From: an uncultured Clostridiaceae bacterium
GTDB taxonomy: Bacteria; Bacillota; Clostridia; TANB77; CAG-508
Assembly (NCBI GenBank): GCA_958417695.1
Contig: CATZDQ010000013.1
Span: forward strand, 1 to 15,677
DNA length: 15,677 nt
Reading direction: 5' to 3'
Shown: piece after piece, positions 1-7,066 of the stretch
Position numbering within the stretch: position 1 is the first letter of the stretch
Layout: each line of letters opens with the position of its first letter
The notes under the pieces: model-generated
The model's database searches: none
Told to the model about the DNA's origin: nothing
The model's input: only the letters and a program-made list of their open reading frames with translations
Made by a program: the position numbers and the translations under genes

Positions 1-300
1 TATTTGTTTTTCTATGCAGATAGGAATAGCTGTACTGGGTATCATACCCAGACATAGAATTGGTATGTCCGATATTTGTGCTCTTATCGTTAATGCTTCT
101 TCTAGGGTAGCTACTGCTAAATAATTGCAACCTCCTTCTATTACTGCTCTTACTGTCTCTATTTGGTTATGTCCATAACTATCGGCTTTTACAACTCCAA
201 AATAATAGGTATAGTTTCCATATTGTTGGATAATATTTTTAACATTGTTTTGGATATTTCTTAAATTAATTTGTGCATATGTTTTTCTATATAAGGGCAT
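1..300 (-). CDS. alr: Alanine racemase, N-terminal part (runs off the window)
   Basis: PLP-dependent interconversion of L- and D-alanine, supplying D-Ala for peptidoglycan in the cytoplasm. Only the first 100 residues are present; the frame is open to base 1. The PLP-lysine motif VVKADSYGH is seen at residues 36-44 (Lys38), where the usual form is VKADAYGHG. It is preceded by the typical opening YAQINLRNIQNNV and followed by the barrel segment LAVATLEEALTIR, as in fold-type III racemases. The ATG at 298-300 has an AGGAGAG ribosome site at 304-310 that almost touches the stop codon of the upstream YjbR-like gene (11 bases between), so the two are probably co-transcribed. The family is usually about 370-390 residues. 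YggS-type PLP proteins share the fold, but the KADSYGH signature favours Alr. Family assignment is firm; catalytic completeness cannot be judged. Confidence 0.93.
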   Translation of the reverse strand, partial: MPLYRKTYAQINLRNIQNNVKNIIQQYGNYTYYFGVVKADSYGHNQIETVRAVIEGGCNYLAVATLEEALTIRAQISDIPILCLGMIPSTAIPICIEKQI

Positions 301-311
301 TTTTATCTCTC

Positions 312-638
312 CTAACTAGTTAATTGATAACTTTCTTCTATTAATTCTTTTACTAATTTTTTGTCCACCTTATCTGATAAGACAATGGTGTTCCAATGTT
401 GTTTGTTCATATGATAGGCTGGCAATATGTATGGATAGTTTTTTCGTAGTAATTCTGAATACATAGGTTCTGTTTTCACATTTACATAGAGGTTTCCTTG
501 TACGTGCATGATTAATGCAAACCATTTATGTGTAAATTTATGTTTTAAGACTATACTTTCTAAGTCTTTTTTAAAAGGGGTATCCATATAGGTATCTTCT
601 AGTTGTAGTCCAATTTGGAGAATGTCTTGTTCTTGCAT
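312..638 (-). CDS. MmcQ/YjbR family protein (CyaY-like fold)
   Basis: A 108-residue cytoplasmic protein of the MmcQ/YjbR family, often labelled a DNA-binding protein although its biochemical role is not established. Seen in the sequence: KWFALI at 38-43, VNVKTEP at 52-58, and the family hallmark PAYHMNKQHWNTI at 73-85, followed by a C-terminal helix ending EESYQL. The length matches the usual 110-120 residues. The start is fixed by an AAGGAGAG ribosome site about 7 bases upstream of the ATG at 636-638. It is the first gene of a likely two-gene unit with alr, and a good promoter lies at 674-702. Nothing is truncated. The family assignment rests on the His-Met-Asn-Lys-x-His-Trp segment; the function stays open, and a link to alr is only positional. 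Confidence 0.85.
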   Translation of the reverse strand: MQEQDILQIGLQLEDTYMDTPFKKDLESIVLKHKFTHKWFALIMHVQGNLYVNVKTEPMYSELLRKNYPYILPAYHMNKQHWNTIVLSDKVDKKLVKELIEESYQLTS

Positions 639-673
639 ATTTTTACTCTCCTTTTTTATCTAGATTATCTCTT

Positions 674-702
674 ATTTTAACACATACCCATATGGATTTC
701 TA
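674..702 (-). promoter_or_regulatory. Likely sigma-A promoter of the yjbR-like/alr unit
   Basis: Read on the minus strand: -35 TAGAAA (697-702), 17-base spacer, -10 TAAAAT (674-679) preceded by TGT, making an extended -10. The predicted start near 667 gives a leader of about 29 bases to the ATG at 638. The lysozyme gene ends at 718, so this promoter sits between the two minus-strand genes. I see no clear intrinsic terminator for the lysozyme gene in the gap, so some read-through is possible. Confidence 0.55.
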
Positions 703-717
703 CCTTCTTTTCTATTT

Positions 718-1971
718 TTATATTCTTAAAATACTACCTGCATAAATTAGGTTTGGATTTGCAATTCTATTTAGTCTAACAATAGTGGCTATGCTAACCC
801 CATATCTTCTAGAAATTCCCCATAGGGTATCTCCCCATCTAACTTGGTACAAGGTATGTGACATATCATATCGATTAGTTGGTATAAATAGTCGTTGTCC
901 TGTATATATTAAATTGACATTAGAAATATGATTTAAATTAGCTAATGCTGTTACAGTGGTATGATATTGCGCTGCGATTCCAGATAAGGTGTCTCCGCTT
1001 CTTACGATATAGACTTCATCACTACAAGTATTGTCTCCTCCGTTTGCATTTCCACTTCCACTACTGCTGGTTGGTACGATTAATGTGTTACCCGCATATA
1101 TCAAATTTGGATTAGCTATTTGATTTAGTTCCACTAGTTTGCTTACTGTCGTATGGTAACGAAGTGCTAAGCCAGATAAGGTATCCCCTCTTTGTATAAT
1201 AATTGTTGTTGTACCTTCTGTTACTGGTGGTGTTGGTGGGTTTGGAGTTGGTTGTGGTGCTGGTATTTCGGAATTATCTCCTAAAAAGATGTCTTTTGTA
1301 AATTTATCTCTATCTACATAGCCTTGTATACCAGCTACGTCTCCTTGGTCAGTATATTGCCAACCAATCCATGTATCCCAGTTACCATTTGGTGTTGGTT
1401 CTGGTTCTTCATATTGTGCTACCCATAATGGATAATTCGTGATTTCTCCACTAAATTTGGTTCTAGCACTATAAGTATTACTATATACCACCACTTCTTT
1501 TTTTATTACACTTTCTAGTGTTCTTAAAAAAGCAAGCCCTATTTGGTTAATCTCTTCATTGGATAAGTTTCCAAAATTTTCAAAGTCCATTGCCAATCTA
1601 CAATCTGGACTTTTTCCCGCAATGACAGAAGCAAAAAAATTGGCTTCTGTTATGGCCTGTTCTACACTTCTTGCTCTTACATAATGGTAGAATCCTACTT
1701 TTAGCCCATTTGCTTTGGCATTCGTATAATTCTGATTGAAGTAAGGGTCTATAAAGGTAGTTCCTTCACTTGCTTTCATATAGACTACTTCTATTCCCGC
1801 TTGTTTTACTTGTGTATAATCTATGGTTCCTTGCCAACCACTAACATCTATTCCTGCATATAATTCGGTTTCTGATGGTCCAAAAGCATATACTGGCATA
1901 ATCAGAATGTAAAATGGTAGTATCAGTGTCAATGCTACGCAAATACATAATTTATATATTCTCTCTTTCAT
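718..1971 (-). CDS. Secreted GH25 lysozyme (muramidase) with three LysM domains
   Basis: Predicted to hydrolyse the MurNAc-GlcNAc bond of peptidoglycan outside the cell. Of 417 residues, 1-29 form a signal peptide (MKER, a hydrophobic core, then MPVYA before the likely cut). Residues 38-230 are a GH25 domain: IDVSGWQG at 41-48 with Asp42, VGFYHYVRA at 92-100, the catalytic-pair motif MDFEN at 128-132 (Asp129, Glu131), LWVAQYE at 182-188 and WQYTDQG at 204-210. A proline-rich linker (about 236-250) leads to three LysM modules at roughly 256-300, 319-364 and 373-417, each with RxGDTLxG/W and a closing NLIYxGxxLxI/V. The last module ends at the C terminus. A strong GGAGGTGA ribosome site precedes the ATG at 1971. 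It is divergent from the flippase at 2090. It could serve in wall turnover, germination or inter-bacterial killing; the context does not decide. All expected acidic residues are present. Confidence 0.95.
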   Translation of the reverse strand: MKERIYKLCICVALTLILPFYILIMPVYAFGPSETELYAGIDVSGWQGTIDYTQVKQAGIEVVYMKASEGTTFIDPYFNQNYTNAKANGLKVGFYHYVRARSVEQAITEANFFASVIAGKSPDCRLAMDFENFGNLSNEEINQIGLAFLRTLESVIKKEVVVYSNTYSARTKFSGEITNYPLWVAQYEEPEPTPNGNWDTWIGWQYTDQGDVAGIQGYVDRDKFTKDIFLGDNSEIPAPQPTPNPPTPPVTEGTTTIIIQRGDTLSGLALRYHTTVSKLVELNQIANPNLIYAGNTLIVPTSSSGSGNANGGDNTCSDEVYIVRSGDTLSGIAAQYHTTVTALANLNHISNVNLIYTGQRLFIPTNRYDMSHTLYQVRWGDTLWGISRRYGVSIATIVRLNRIANPNLIYAGSILRI

Positions 1972-2089
1972 ACTTCACCTCCTTTTCGTTTGATATTCTA
2001 TTTTATGAAAACTTCCAAAGGTGGTTACCAATTTTGCATAACAATTAATATTTTCCTAATTTGTCTCATATATTTACAAAGGTGATAAT

Positions 2090-3592
2090 TTGAAAAGAGT
2101 TAAAGTGTTTTTATGGAATGGTATTTTGCTAACCATTACTTCTTTGGCTATGCGTACCATAGGACTTTCTTTTAATGTATATATTTCTAATAAAATTGGT
2201 ACAGAGGCAGTTGGTATTTATCAGCTTATCATGTCTATTTACTTATTTGCCATTACTTTAGCAAATTCTGGTATTCATTTGGCAAGTACACGTATTGTAT
2301 CTGAACAGCTTGCTTTTGGTTTTGAAACTGGTATAAAAAAAGCAGTTAGAAAGTGTCTATTTTATAGTTTATTTATGGGACTTTTTTCTTGCCTACTACT
2401 CTTTTTCTTATCTCCTTGGATTTCTGCAATTTGGCTTCATGGTAAAATTTCTAGTATGCCTTTACGTATTCTGGCTTTTAGTTTGCCTTTTTTAGCCATG
2501 TCTTCTAGTATGCAAGGTTATTTTTCTGCTATGCGTAATGTGAAAAAAACTGCTTTTTCACAAATTGTAGAACAGGTTTTACAAATTTATTTAGTAACTT
2601 GTTTTCTAAATTTCTTTATGCCAGAAGGTTTGGAATATGCTTGTCTTTCTTTAGTCTTAGGTTCTACCTTATCTGAAATGGCTTCTTTTTTATTACTTTT
2701 TGTTTTATATTTAAGAGATAAACGAAAGTTACAAGCCAATTTGTATGAAGATACTAATTACACGAAACAGATCTTAAAAATTTCTGTTCCCATTGCTATT
2801 ACCTCTTATATCCGTTCTGGTCTTTCTACTTTAAAGCAAATTCTCATTCCTTTACAGCTAGAAAAATCGGGTATGTCGTGCGAAAGTTCTTTATCCAAAT
2901 ATGGTATGATTCATGGCATGGTTATGCCTTTAATTTTGTTTCCTTGCACTTTTATTAATTCTTTTAGTTCTTTGCTGATTCCGGAGTTTTCTTATATGCA
3001 AGCTAAAAGAAGCTATCAGAAAATGCAAATAGCCCTTCATAAGATTTTTAAATTTAGTTTTATTTTTTCTTTTTTAGTTTTGGGAATTTTTTGGTGCTTT
3101 TCTAAAGAATTAAGTAGTTTTATATACCATGAGTCTGAAATTGCTAAATATGTAAAGATTTTAGCACCTTTAATTGTGCTTATGTATATTGATTCGATTG
3201 TAGATAGTATTTTAAAAGGACTTGATAAACAGGTTTTAGTTATGGCCATTAATATTTTAGATTTGTTTGTTAGTATTTTTTGTATTTATGTATTATTACC
3301 TATCAGTGGCATTTATGGATACATAGTTGTTATTTTTATTAGTGAATTATTAAATGGCTTGCTTAGTTTTTGTATGCTTGTAAAACATACAAACTTAAAA
3401 ATAGATTTTGGAAATTGGCTTATCAAACCTTTCTTTAGTGTATTACTTGTTAATTTTATCTTTTCCTTCTTGCCTTTTACTATAGAAAATACCGTATTTT
3501 CTTTGATTGTAAAAGTAGGTATATATGTGGTCTTTTATTTTACGCTTTTAGTTTTATCAAAAGGCTTTGTAAAAGAAGATATGAAAATATAG
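2090..3592 (+). CDS. MATE/MVF-superfamily lipid flippase, SpoVB-like
   Basis: A 500-residue polytopic membrane protein with about 14 hydrophobic segments, predicted to move a lipid-linked saccharide (lipid II or a related precursor) across the membrane. The N-terminal segment, with RTIGLSFNVYISNKIGTEAVG (split here as RTIGLSFNVY + ISNKIGTEAVG) and GIYQLIMSIYLFAITLANSG, matches the polysaccharide transporter/SpoVB group, as do the Ser-Met-Gln-Gly-Tyr segment near 143 and the internal half-repeat beginning about residue 228. The chosen start is TTG at 2090-2092, served by AAAGGTG a few bases upstream; there is no in-frame ATG nearby. SpoVB is tied to spore cortex synthesis in Bacillus, but MurJ-like or exopolysaccharide roles are equally compatible. 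The stop codon lies inside the terminator hairpin at 3586-3616. T-rich coding composition is as expected for a membrane protein. Family is sure; exact substrate is not. Confidence 0.88.
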   Translation: MKRVKVFLWNGILLTITSLAMRTIGLSFNVYISNKIGTEAVGIYQLIMSIYLFAITLANSGIHLASTRIVSEQLAFGFETGIKKAVRKCLFYSLFMGLFSCLLLFFLSPWISAIWLHGKISSMPLRILAFSLPFLAMSSSMQGYFSAMRNVKKTAFSQIVEQVLQIYLVTCFLNFFMPEGLEYACLSLVLGSTLSEMASFLLLFVLYLRDKRKLQANLYEDTNYTKQILKISVPIAITSYIRSGLSTLKQILIPLQLEKSGMSCESSLSKYGMIHGMVMPLILFPCTFINSFSSLLIPEFSYMQAKRSYQKMQIALHKIFKFSFIFSFLVLGIFWCFSKELSSFIYHESEIAKYVKILAPLIVLMYIDSIVDSILKGLDKQVLVMAINILDLFVSIFCIYVLLPISGIYGYIVVIFISELLNGLLSFCMLVKHTNLKIDFGNWLIKPFFSVLLVNFIFSFLPFTIENTVFSLIVKVGIYVVFYFTLLVLSKGFVKEDMKI

Positions 3593-3616
3593 TAGAGATT
3601 TCTTCTCTACTATATT
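3586..3616. terminator. Bidirectional intrinsic terminator between flippase gene and metK
   Basis: A perfect 13-bp stem (3586-3598 with 3604-3616) around a 5-base loop. The left arm includes the TAG stop of the flippase gene. Read on the minus strand the stem is followed by a short T tract, so it most likely ends metK transcription; on the plus strand the tail is a weaker TGCTTTCTT. It lies between convergent genes, which fits two-way use. Confidence 0.75.
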
Positions 3617-3622
3617 GCTTTC

Positions 3623-4732
3623 TTACCAAGAAATTATTTTTTCCCAAGTTAAGTTTTCCTTTCCAAAATGTCCATAATTTGTGGTTTGGCTATAAATTGG
3701 CTTTTTTAATTGTAAATAGTCTATCATGCCATTTGGTGTCAAATCAAATTTTTCTTTGATTTCCTTTATGATTTCTTCTTCTGGTTTAGTGGCTGTCCCA
3801 AAAGTATTTATATATAAAGATATTGGTTTGTCCATTCCAATTCCATAGGCAACTTGTATTTCACATTTTCTTGCTAGGTGATTAGCGACTATATTTTTAG
3901 CAATATGACGTAGCATGTAACTTGCCGTTCTATCTACTTTAGTAGCATCTTTTCCTGAAAAAGCTCCTCCTCCGTTTCTAGCATATCCTCCATAGGTATC
4001 TACTATAATTTTTCTTCCTGTTAGTCCTGTATCTCCTAAAGGTCCTCCTATAACAAATCTACCAGTTGGGTTAACATAGATATTTGTTTGGTTATCTATC
4101 ATAGATAATGGTATTACTTTTTGAATCACTTTTTCTATAATGTCTTTCTTCAATGTTTCCATTGAAATGTGTTCCTCATGTTGCGTAGATACTAATATCG
4201 TATCAATTCTTTTTGGTTGGTCGTTTTCATATTCTACTGTTACTTGTGTTTTTCCATCTGGTCTTAAATAAGAAATCTCTCCATTTTTACGCACTTCTGT
4301 TAGCTTTTTTGCTAACCTATGTGCCATTTCTATTGCATAGGGCATATTATTTTGTGTTTCATCACAGGCATAGCCAAACATAATTCCTTGGTCTCCAGCA
4401 CCTCCAACATCGACTCCCATGGCTATGTCTGGACTTTGTTTAGTTATATTAGCATCGATTTGACAAGTTCTATAATCCATATCGGTTTGTGCATTATCAA
4501 AACCGATTTCTTGTAAACGGTTTCTAACTATTTTTTCTATTTGGAGATTGGCAGTAGTTGTGATTTGACCAGCTATTGTAATTTTATTTTGTGATACAAA
4601 AGTTTCTACAGCAACTCTTGACTCTTTGTCTTGTTCTAAACAAGTATCTAATAGGATATCGGAAATGGAATCTGCTACTTTATCTGGATGGCCTTCTGTT
4701 ACACTTTCTGATGTGAAATAATACGATTTCAT
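3623..4732 (-). CDS. metK: S-adenosylmethionine synthetase
   Basis: Makes S-adenosylmethionine from methionine and ATP in the cytoplasm. The 369-residue product carries the family's signatures: SESVTEGHPDKVADSISD at 8-25 (His15, Asp17), GAGDQGIMFGYA at 111-122, the P-loop-like GGGAFSGKDATKVDRTASY at 254-272, and near the end DYLQLKKPIYSQTTNYGHFG. It is a little shorter than the usual 380-400 residues but no domain is missing. The ATG at 4730-4732 follows an AAGGAAAA ribosome site. It stands alone, convergent with the flippase gene and divergent from the acetyltransferase gene. I looked for a SAM riboswitch in the leader and found none of the expected conserved elements, so its control is not evident. 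Identification is secure. Confidence 0.98.
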   Translation of the reverse strand: MKSYYFTSESVTEGHPDKVADSISDILLDTCLEQDKESRVAVETFVSQNKITIAGQITTTANLQIEKIVRNRLQEIGFDNAQTDMDYRTCQIDANITKQSPDIAMGVDVGGAGDQGIMFGYACDETQNNMPYAIEMAHRLAKKLTEVRKNGEISYLRPDGKTQVTVEYENDQPKRIDTILVSTQHEEHISMETLKKDIIEKVIQKVIPLSMIDNQTNIYVNPTGRFVIGGPLGDTGLTGRKIIVDTYGGYARNGGGAFSGKDATKVDRTASYMLRHIAKNIVANHLARKCEIQVAYGIGMDKPISLYINTFGTATKPEEEIIKEIKEKFDLTPNGMIDYLQLKKPIYSQTTNYGHFGKENLTWEKIISW

Positions 4733-4891
4733 TTTTTATTTTCCTTCTTTCTTTTTCTAGTTTGCTCTATAGGTTTATCAAATTTTCTCTTTCTTTGCAA
4801 TAGTTTTTTACTTCTTTTTATTATTTATGCAGAAAATAATATATATATATTATTAAATACTGTTATCTATTGATTCTATATACATTTTTTA

Positions 4892-4912
4892 TATTTCTTT
4901 TTAAAAGAAATA
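4892..4912. repeat. Perfect 10-bp inverted repeat, 1-base centre
   Basis: Arms TATTTCTTTT and AAAAGAAATA around a single T. No following T tract favours terminator use on either strand, and the spacing to both flanking genes is large, so it may be an operator or a chance product of AT-rich sequence. Only the symmetry is certain. Confidence 0.4.
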
Positions 4913-5058
4913 CACATATATTGTTATCTGTTCTTATATTGTTACATTAAAAGTAGTAAACTTTTTGCTTCATCCTTTTCGTAAAAAGTAATTAAATCAC
5001 AATCCGTACAGAGTAAGATATCATGTTACCTTTATCGTATAGCAAATTTCATAACATA

Positions 5059-5067
5059 TGATATAAT
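5059..5067 (+). promoter_or_regulatory. Extended -10 promoter of the GNAT gene
   Basis: TGATATAAT: a consensus TATAAT at 5062-5067 with TG one base before it. There is no good -35 at 17 bases, as is common for extended -10 promoters. An imperfect dyad overlaps it: ATATCATGTTA at 5018-5028 against TAACATATGATAT at 5052-5064, matching apart from a 2-base insertion. The AAGGAG ribosome site (5088-5093) and the ATG at 5101 follow at sensible distances. Confidence 0.6.
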
Positions 5068-5100
5068 GTATAAAGTAAAAAAATTGTAAGGAGACATAGA

Positions 5101-5637
5101 ATGAAAATAGTAAAGTTCCATAACAATTATTATAAGCAGGTAAATGATATTTATAAAGTATCCTTTCCAAAAGCAGAACGCTATTGCTCTTTGCATAAAC
5201 TGATATCTTATATAAAAAAAGGTTATTCAGAAATGTATTGTTTAATTGAAAATGCAGTTGTATATGGTTTCATATATTCCATTAAGTATAATCATATGAT
5301 ATTTATATTATATTTAGCAATTGACAGTAGTAAGCGTTCTTGTGGAAATGGAAGTTCTTTATTAAAATGGTATTTAAAAAAATATGAAGAAAAAGTAATT
5401 TACTTAAATATTGACAAAGTGGATAAAAGCTTTAGCGATTATGCTATAAGAAAAAATAGACTTAGTTTCTATGAGAAAAATGGTTTATATCTAACCAATT
5501 ACTTAAGTGTCGAAAAAGAGTGTACCTTTAATATCTTATCTAATCATCAGAAAATAAACACGGAAGAATATAAGGTATTAGATAAATTTATTTGTCTATT
5601 ATTAGGAGAACCTCTATCCAATATTATTCAAAAGTAA
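5101..5637 (+). CDS. GNAT-family N-acetyltransferase
   Basis: A 178-residue cytoplasmic protein of the GNAT fold, expected to transfer an acetyl group from acetyl-CoA to an unknown amine. Motif A is visible as FILYLAIDSSKRSCGNGSSLL (residues 68-88 with the acetyl-CoA loop R79-x-x-G82-x-G84), preceded by the beta strand VVYGFIYSIK and followed by YLNIDKVD (101-108) and the conserved RKNRLSFYEKNGLYLTNY segment (117-134), where Tyr124 and Gly128 fit motif B. About 40 C-terminal residues (140-178) are less typical. AAGGAG sits 7 bases before the ATG. Its coding strand is A-rich, unlike the T-rich coding strands of the other plus-strand genes, hinting at a different history. It is monocistronic, with its own promoter and a terminator at 5707-5740. 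The substrate cannot be read from the sequence. Confidence 0.85.
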   Translation: MKIVKFHNNYYKQVNDIYKVSFPKAERYCSLHKLISYIKKGYSEMYCLIENAVVYGFIYSIKYNHMIFILYLAIDSSKRSCGNGSSLLKWYLKKYEEKVIYLNIDKVDKSFSDYAIRKNRLSFYEKNGLYLTNYLSVEKECTFNILSNHQKINTEEYKVLDKFICLLLGEPLSNIIQK

Positions 5638-5706
5638 ATATAAATTACATTTTATTTAAACTCTTGCCAGATAAAATCTATATAATTGAGATTTAGTCCA
5701 TACATA

Positions 5707-5740
5707 AAAATGTCAAAAAGATTTTTCTTTCTGACATTTT
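5707..5740. terminator. Bidirectional intrinsic terminator (GNAT / cysteine synthase)
   Basis: A 15-bp stem with one mismatch (5707-5721 with 5726-5740) and a TTTT loop. On the minus strand it is followed by TTTTTATG and lies just past the cysteine synthase stop; on the plus strand the right arm itself ends TTTT, then ATTATTT. It sits between convergent genes and probably serves both. Confidence 0.8.
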
Positions 5741-5745
5741 ATTAT

Positions 5746-6708
5746 TTATATAGTTTCCCATCCGATTAATTGTATATGATTTGAAATATAGCTGTCCTGA
5801 TTATCCACATTTTGTGCTATATCTGTGGATAAGTATTTTTTGTTATCGTCTGGAAATACCGTAACCACCGGATTCTCTACTCTGTCATTTAAAATAACGG
5901 AACCTAAAAAGTTAGCACCTGACGAAATTCCTACACCAATTCCTAACTTTCTAGATAGTAGTCTCGTCATATTTACAGCATCTTCATCATTAATAACAAT
6001 TACTTTATCTATCATATTTCTGTCTACTAATTCTGGTATAAAATCATCACCAATTCCTTCTATTTTATGTGTGCCAATTGCTCTATTTTTAGATAGCAAT
6101 GGCATTTTATCTGGTTCTATAGCTACAATCTGTGCTTCTGGATGTATTTTCTTTATTTTTCTTCCAACTCCCATTAAAGTTCCACCAGTTCCAATTCCAG
6201 ATATAAAACCACCAATTGGTTCATGAATTTGTCTAATAATTTCTTCCCCTGTCGTTTCATAATGGGCTACTATATTATCTTTATTAGAAAATTGATTTAC
6301 CCAAAAGCCACCTATCTTTTCTGCATAATAGCTAGCCTCTTGTATACACCTTCTAAAACCGCCTTGTGCTGCTGAGAATAGTTTAACAGTTGCTTGGTAA
6401 TTCTGCATAATCTGCACTCTTTCTTTACTAACCCAATCTGGCATAAAGATATATACAGGATGGTTTTCCCTTGCTCCAATGGCTGCTAGAGCAATACCGG
6501 TGTTACCACTAGTTGCCTCTACTATAGGTTCTCCTGGCTTTAACTCTCCTCTTTGTTTAGCTTTAGTAATAATATAATTGGCCATTCTATCTTTAATACT
6601 ACCTGTCAAATTATAATATTCTAATTTAGCATAAAGATATTTTTGTTTATCTTTATACTTGTATCTTATTTTTACCATTGGTGTATTTCCTACAATTTGT
6701 GATTCCAT
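5746..6708 (-). CDS. PLP-dependent cysteine synthase family protein
   Basis: Expected to make L-cysteine from an activated serine (O-acetylserine in CysK/CysM) and sulfide in the cytoplasm. Of 320 residues: PLP-lysine motif NLTGSIKDRM at 33-42 (Lys39), asparagine loop TSGNTGIALA at 66-75, phosphate-binding GIGTGGT at 171-177, EPDKMPLL at 198-205, the pyridine-nitrogen serine in ISSGAN at 261-266, and YLST at 292-295. The lysine context differs from the common NPGGSVKDR. The length is near the usual 300-320, with a tail after YLSTDI that is longer than in standard CysK. Start supported by AGGAGGGAA just upstream. A TATAAT at 6747-6752 (minus) could drive it. No adjacent cysE is seen. Cystathionine beta-synthase-type or O-phosphoserine-using relatives are possible; cysteine synthase is the best fit, without certainty on substrate. 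Confidence 0.88.
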   Translation of the reverse strand: MESQIVGNTPMVKIRYKYKDKQKYLYAKLEYYNLTGSIKDRMANYIITKAKQRGELKPGEPIVEATSGNTGIALAAIGARENHPVYIFMPDWVSKERVQIMQNYQATVKLFSAAQGGFRRCIQEASYYAEKIGGFWVNQFSNKDNIVAHYETTGEEIIRQIHEPIGGFISGIGTGGTLMGVGRKIKKIHPEAQIVAIEPDKMPLLSKNRAIGTHKIEGIGDDFIPELVDRNMIDKVIVINDEDAVNMTRLLSRKLGIGVGISSGANFLGSVILNDRVENPVVTVFPDDNKKYLSTDIAQNVDNQDSYISNHIQLIGWETI

Positions 6709-6746
6709 TTGAATTCCCTCCTAACTCCTATGTATTTTCTATTGCC

Positions 6747-6752
6747 ATTATA
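6747..6752 (-). promoter_or_regulatory. Possible -10 element of the cysteine synthase gene
   Basis: TATAAT on the minus strand, with a predicted start about 30 bases before the ATG. The -35 region is poor. A second minus-strand TATAAT at 6785-6790 overlaps the plus-strand TATACT at 6787-6792, so the divergent promoters may overlap. No T-box or other leader structure was recognised. Confidence 0.35.
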
Positions 6753-6786
6753 TGTGTTTTTCTTGTTTTGGTGATTCTTTAGCTAT

Positions 6787-6792
6787 TATACT
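6787..6792 (+). promoter_or_regulatory. Possible -10 element of the small membrane-protein gene
   Basis: TATACT, with TTGTTT 18 bases upstream as a weak -35. Transcription would begin near 6799, downstream of a GTG at 6793, which makes the ATG at 6838 the first usable start of this frame. Confidence 0.35.
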
Positions 6793-6837
6793 GTGTTTTT
6801 TATTTGTCTAAAATGCTCTATAAGCCAATATGAAATA

Positions 6838-7017
6838 ATGGCTTATATCTTTATCGCCAATCCACCATTTAAATTTTACACGATTTCTTTTATTTCCTTG
6901 ATTTTCTTACCAATTTTACTATTTTTTTATTACCATAATATGTTCTCTTTCTGTCTTTTTCCGGCTTATCTAATTATAGGCATTTTTTCTTTTTTAATGG
7001 ATAGAAAAAAGAAGTAA
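6838..7017 (+). CDS. Probable small membrane protein (59 residues), unknown function
   Basis: Not a family I recognise. From the ATG at 6838 it encodes 59 residues with two hydrophobic stretches (about 14-26 and 34-53) parted by YYHN, and a basic tail DRKKK, as in a two-pass small membrane protein with a cytoplasmic end. The same frame opens at a GTG at 6793, but the likely promoter would start transcription after it. Against it being a gene: no clear ribosome site before the ATG. For it: its TAA stop lies inside the left arm of a strong terminator hairpin (7005-7041), an arrangement also seen at the ends of other genes in this window, and a plausible promoter precedes it. Regard it as a candidate only. 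Confidence 0.4.
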   Translation: MAYIFIANPPFKFYTISFISLIFLPILLFFYYHNMFSFCLFPAYLIIGIFSFLMDRKKK

Positions 7018-7041
7018 AACATTTTCGTCTTACTTCTTTTT
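7005..7041. terminator. Strong intrinsic terminator, usable on both strands
   Basis: A 12-bp stem, AAAAAGAAGTAA paired with TTACTTCTTTTT, continued after one mismatch by AC/GT around an ATTTTC loop. The arms end in T tracts on both strands. It ends the small plus-strand gene and lies just downstream of the minus-strand DUF6483-like gene. Confidence 0.75.
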
Positions 7042-7066
7042 GCGGGACAAATTAGGCCCGTCCCCA
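7042..7066. repeat. GC-rich REP-like hairpin
   Basis: GGGAC at 7044-7048 pairs with GTCCC at 7060-7064 around an 11-base loop (AAATTAGGCCC). The stretch GCGGGAC...GGCCCGTCCCC is far richer in GC than anything around it. It is one base past the stop of the DUF6483-like gene and abuts the terminator at 7005-7041. Palindromes with GGGAC/GTCCC ends are, from memory, common as dispersed intergenic repeats in Clostridia; only a genome-wide count can show that this one is repeated. Confidence 0.45.

Larger units (their letters stand above)
4733..5100. other. Gene-free divergent intergenic region
   Basis: 368 bases between metK and the acetyltransferase gene, very AT-rich, with no open frame worth calling. 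It holds the metK ribosome site (4739-4746), an AT alternation near 4835-4854, a perfect 10-bp inverted repeat with a 1-base centre at 4892-4912, an 8-base direct repeat TGTTATCT at 4861 and 4922, and the extended -10 promoter of the acetyltransferase near 5059. No riboswitch or RNA gene was recognised. Confidence 0.6.

Noticed and set aside
1972..2089. Sporulation sigma-factor promoter for the flippase gene
   Set aside because: GCATAACAATT resembles a sigma-E -10 only with an extra base, and no matching -35 is found.
4835..4854. AT-alternating palindrome as an operator
   Set aside because: Low-complexity AT repeat; symmetry of this kind is expected by chance in such sequence.
4733..5000. 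SAM riboswitch in the metK leader
   Set aside because: None of the conserved SAM-I core elements or an attenuator hairpin can be seen on the minus strand upstream of the ATG.
5825..6226. Plus-strand 133-residue frame within the cysteine synthase gene
   Set aside because: Antisense to a confident gene, and its composition simply mirrors that gene.
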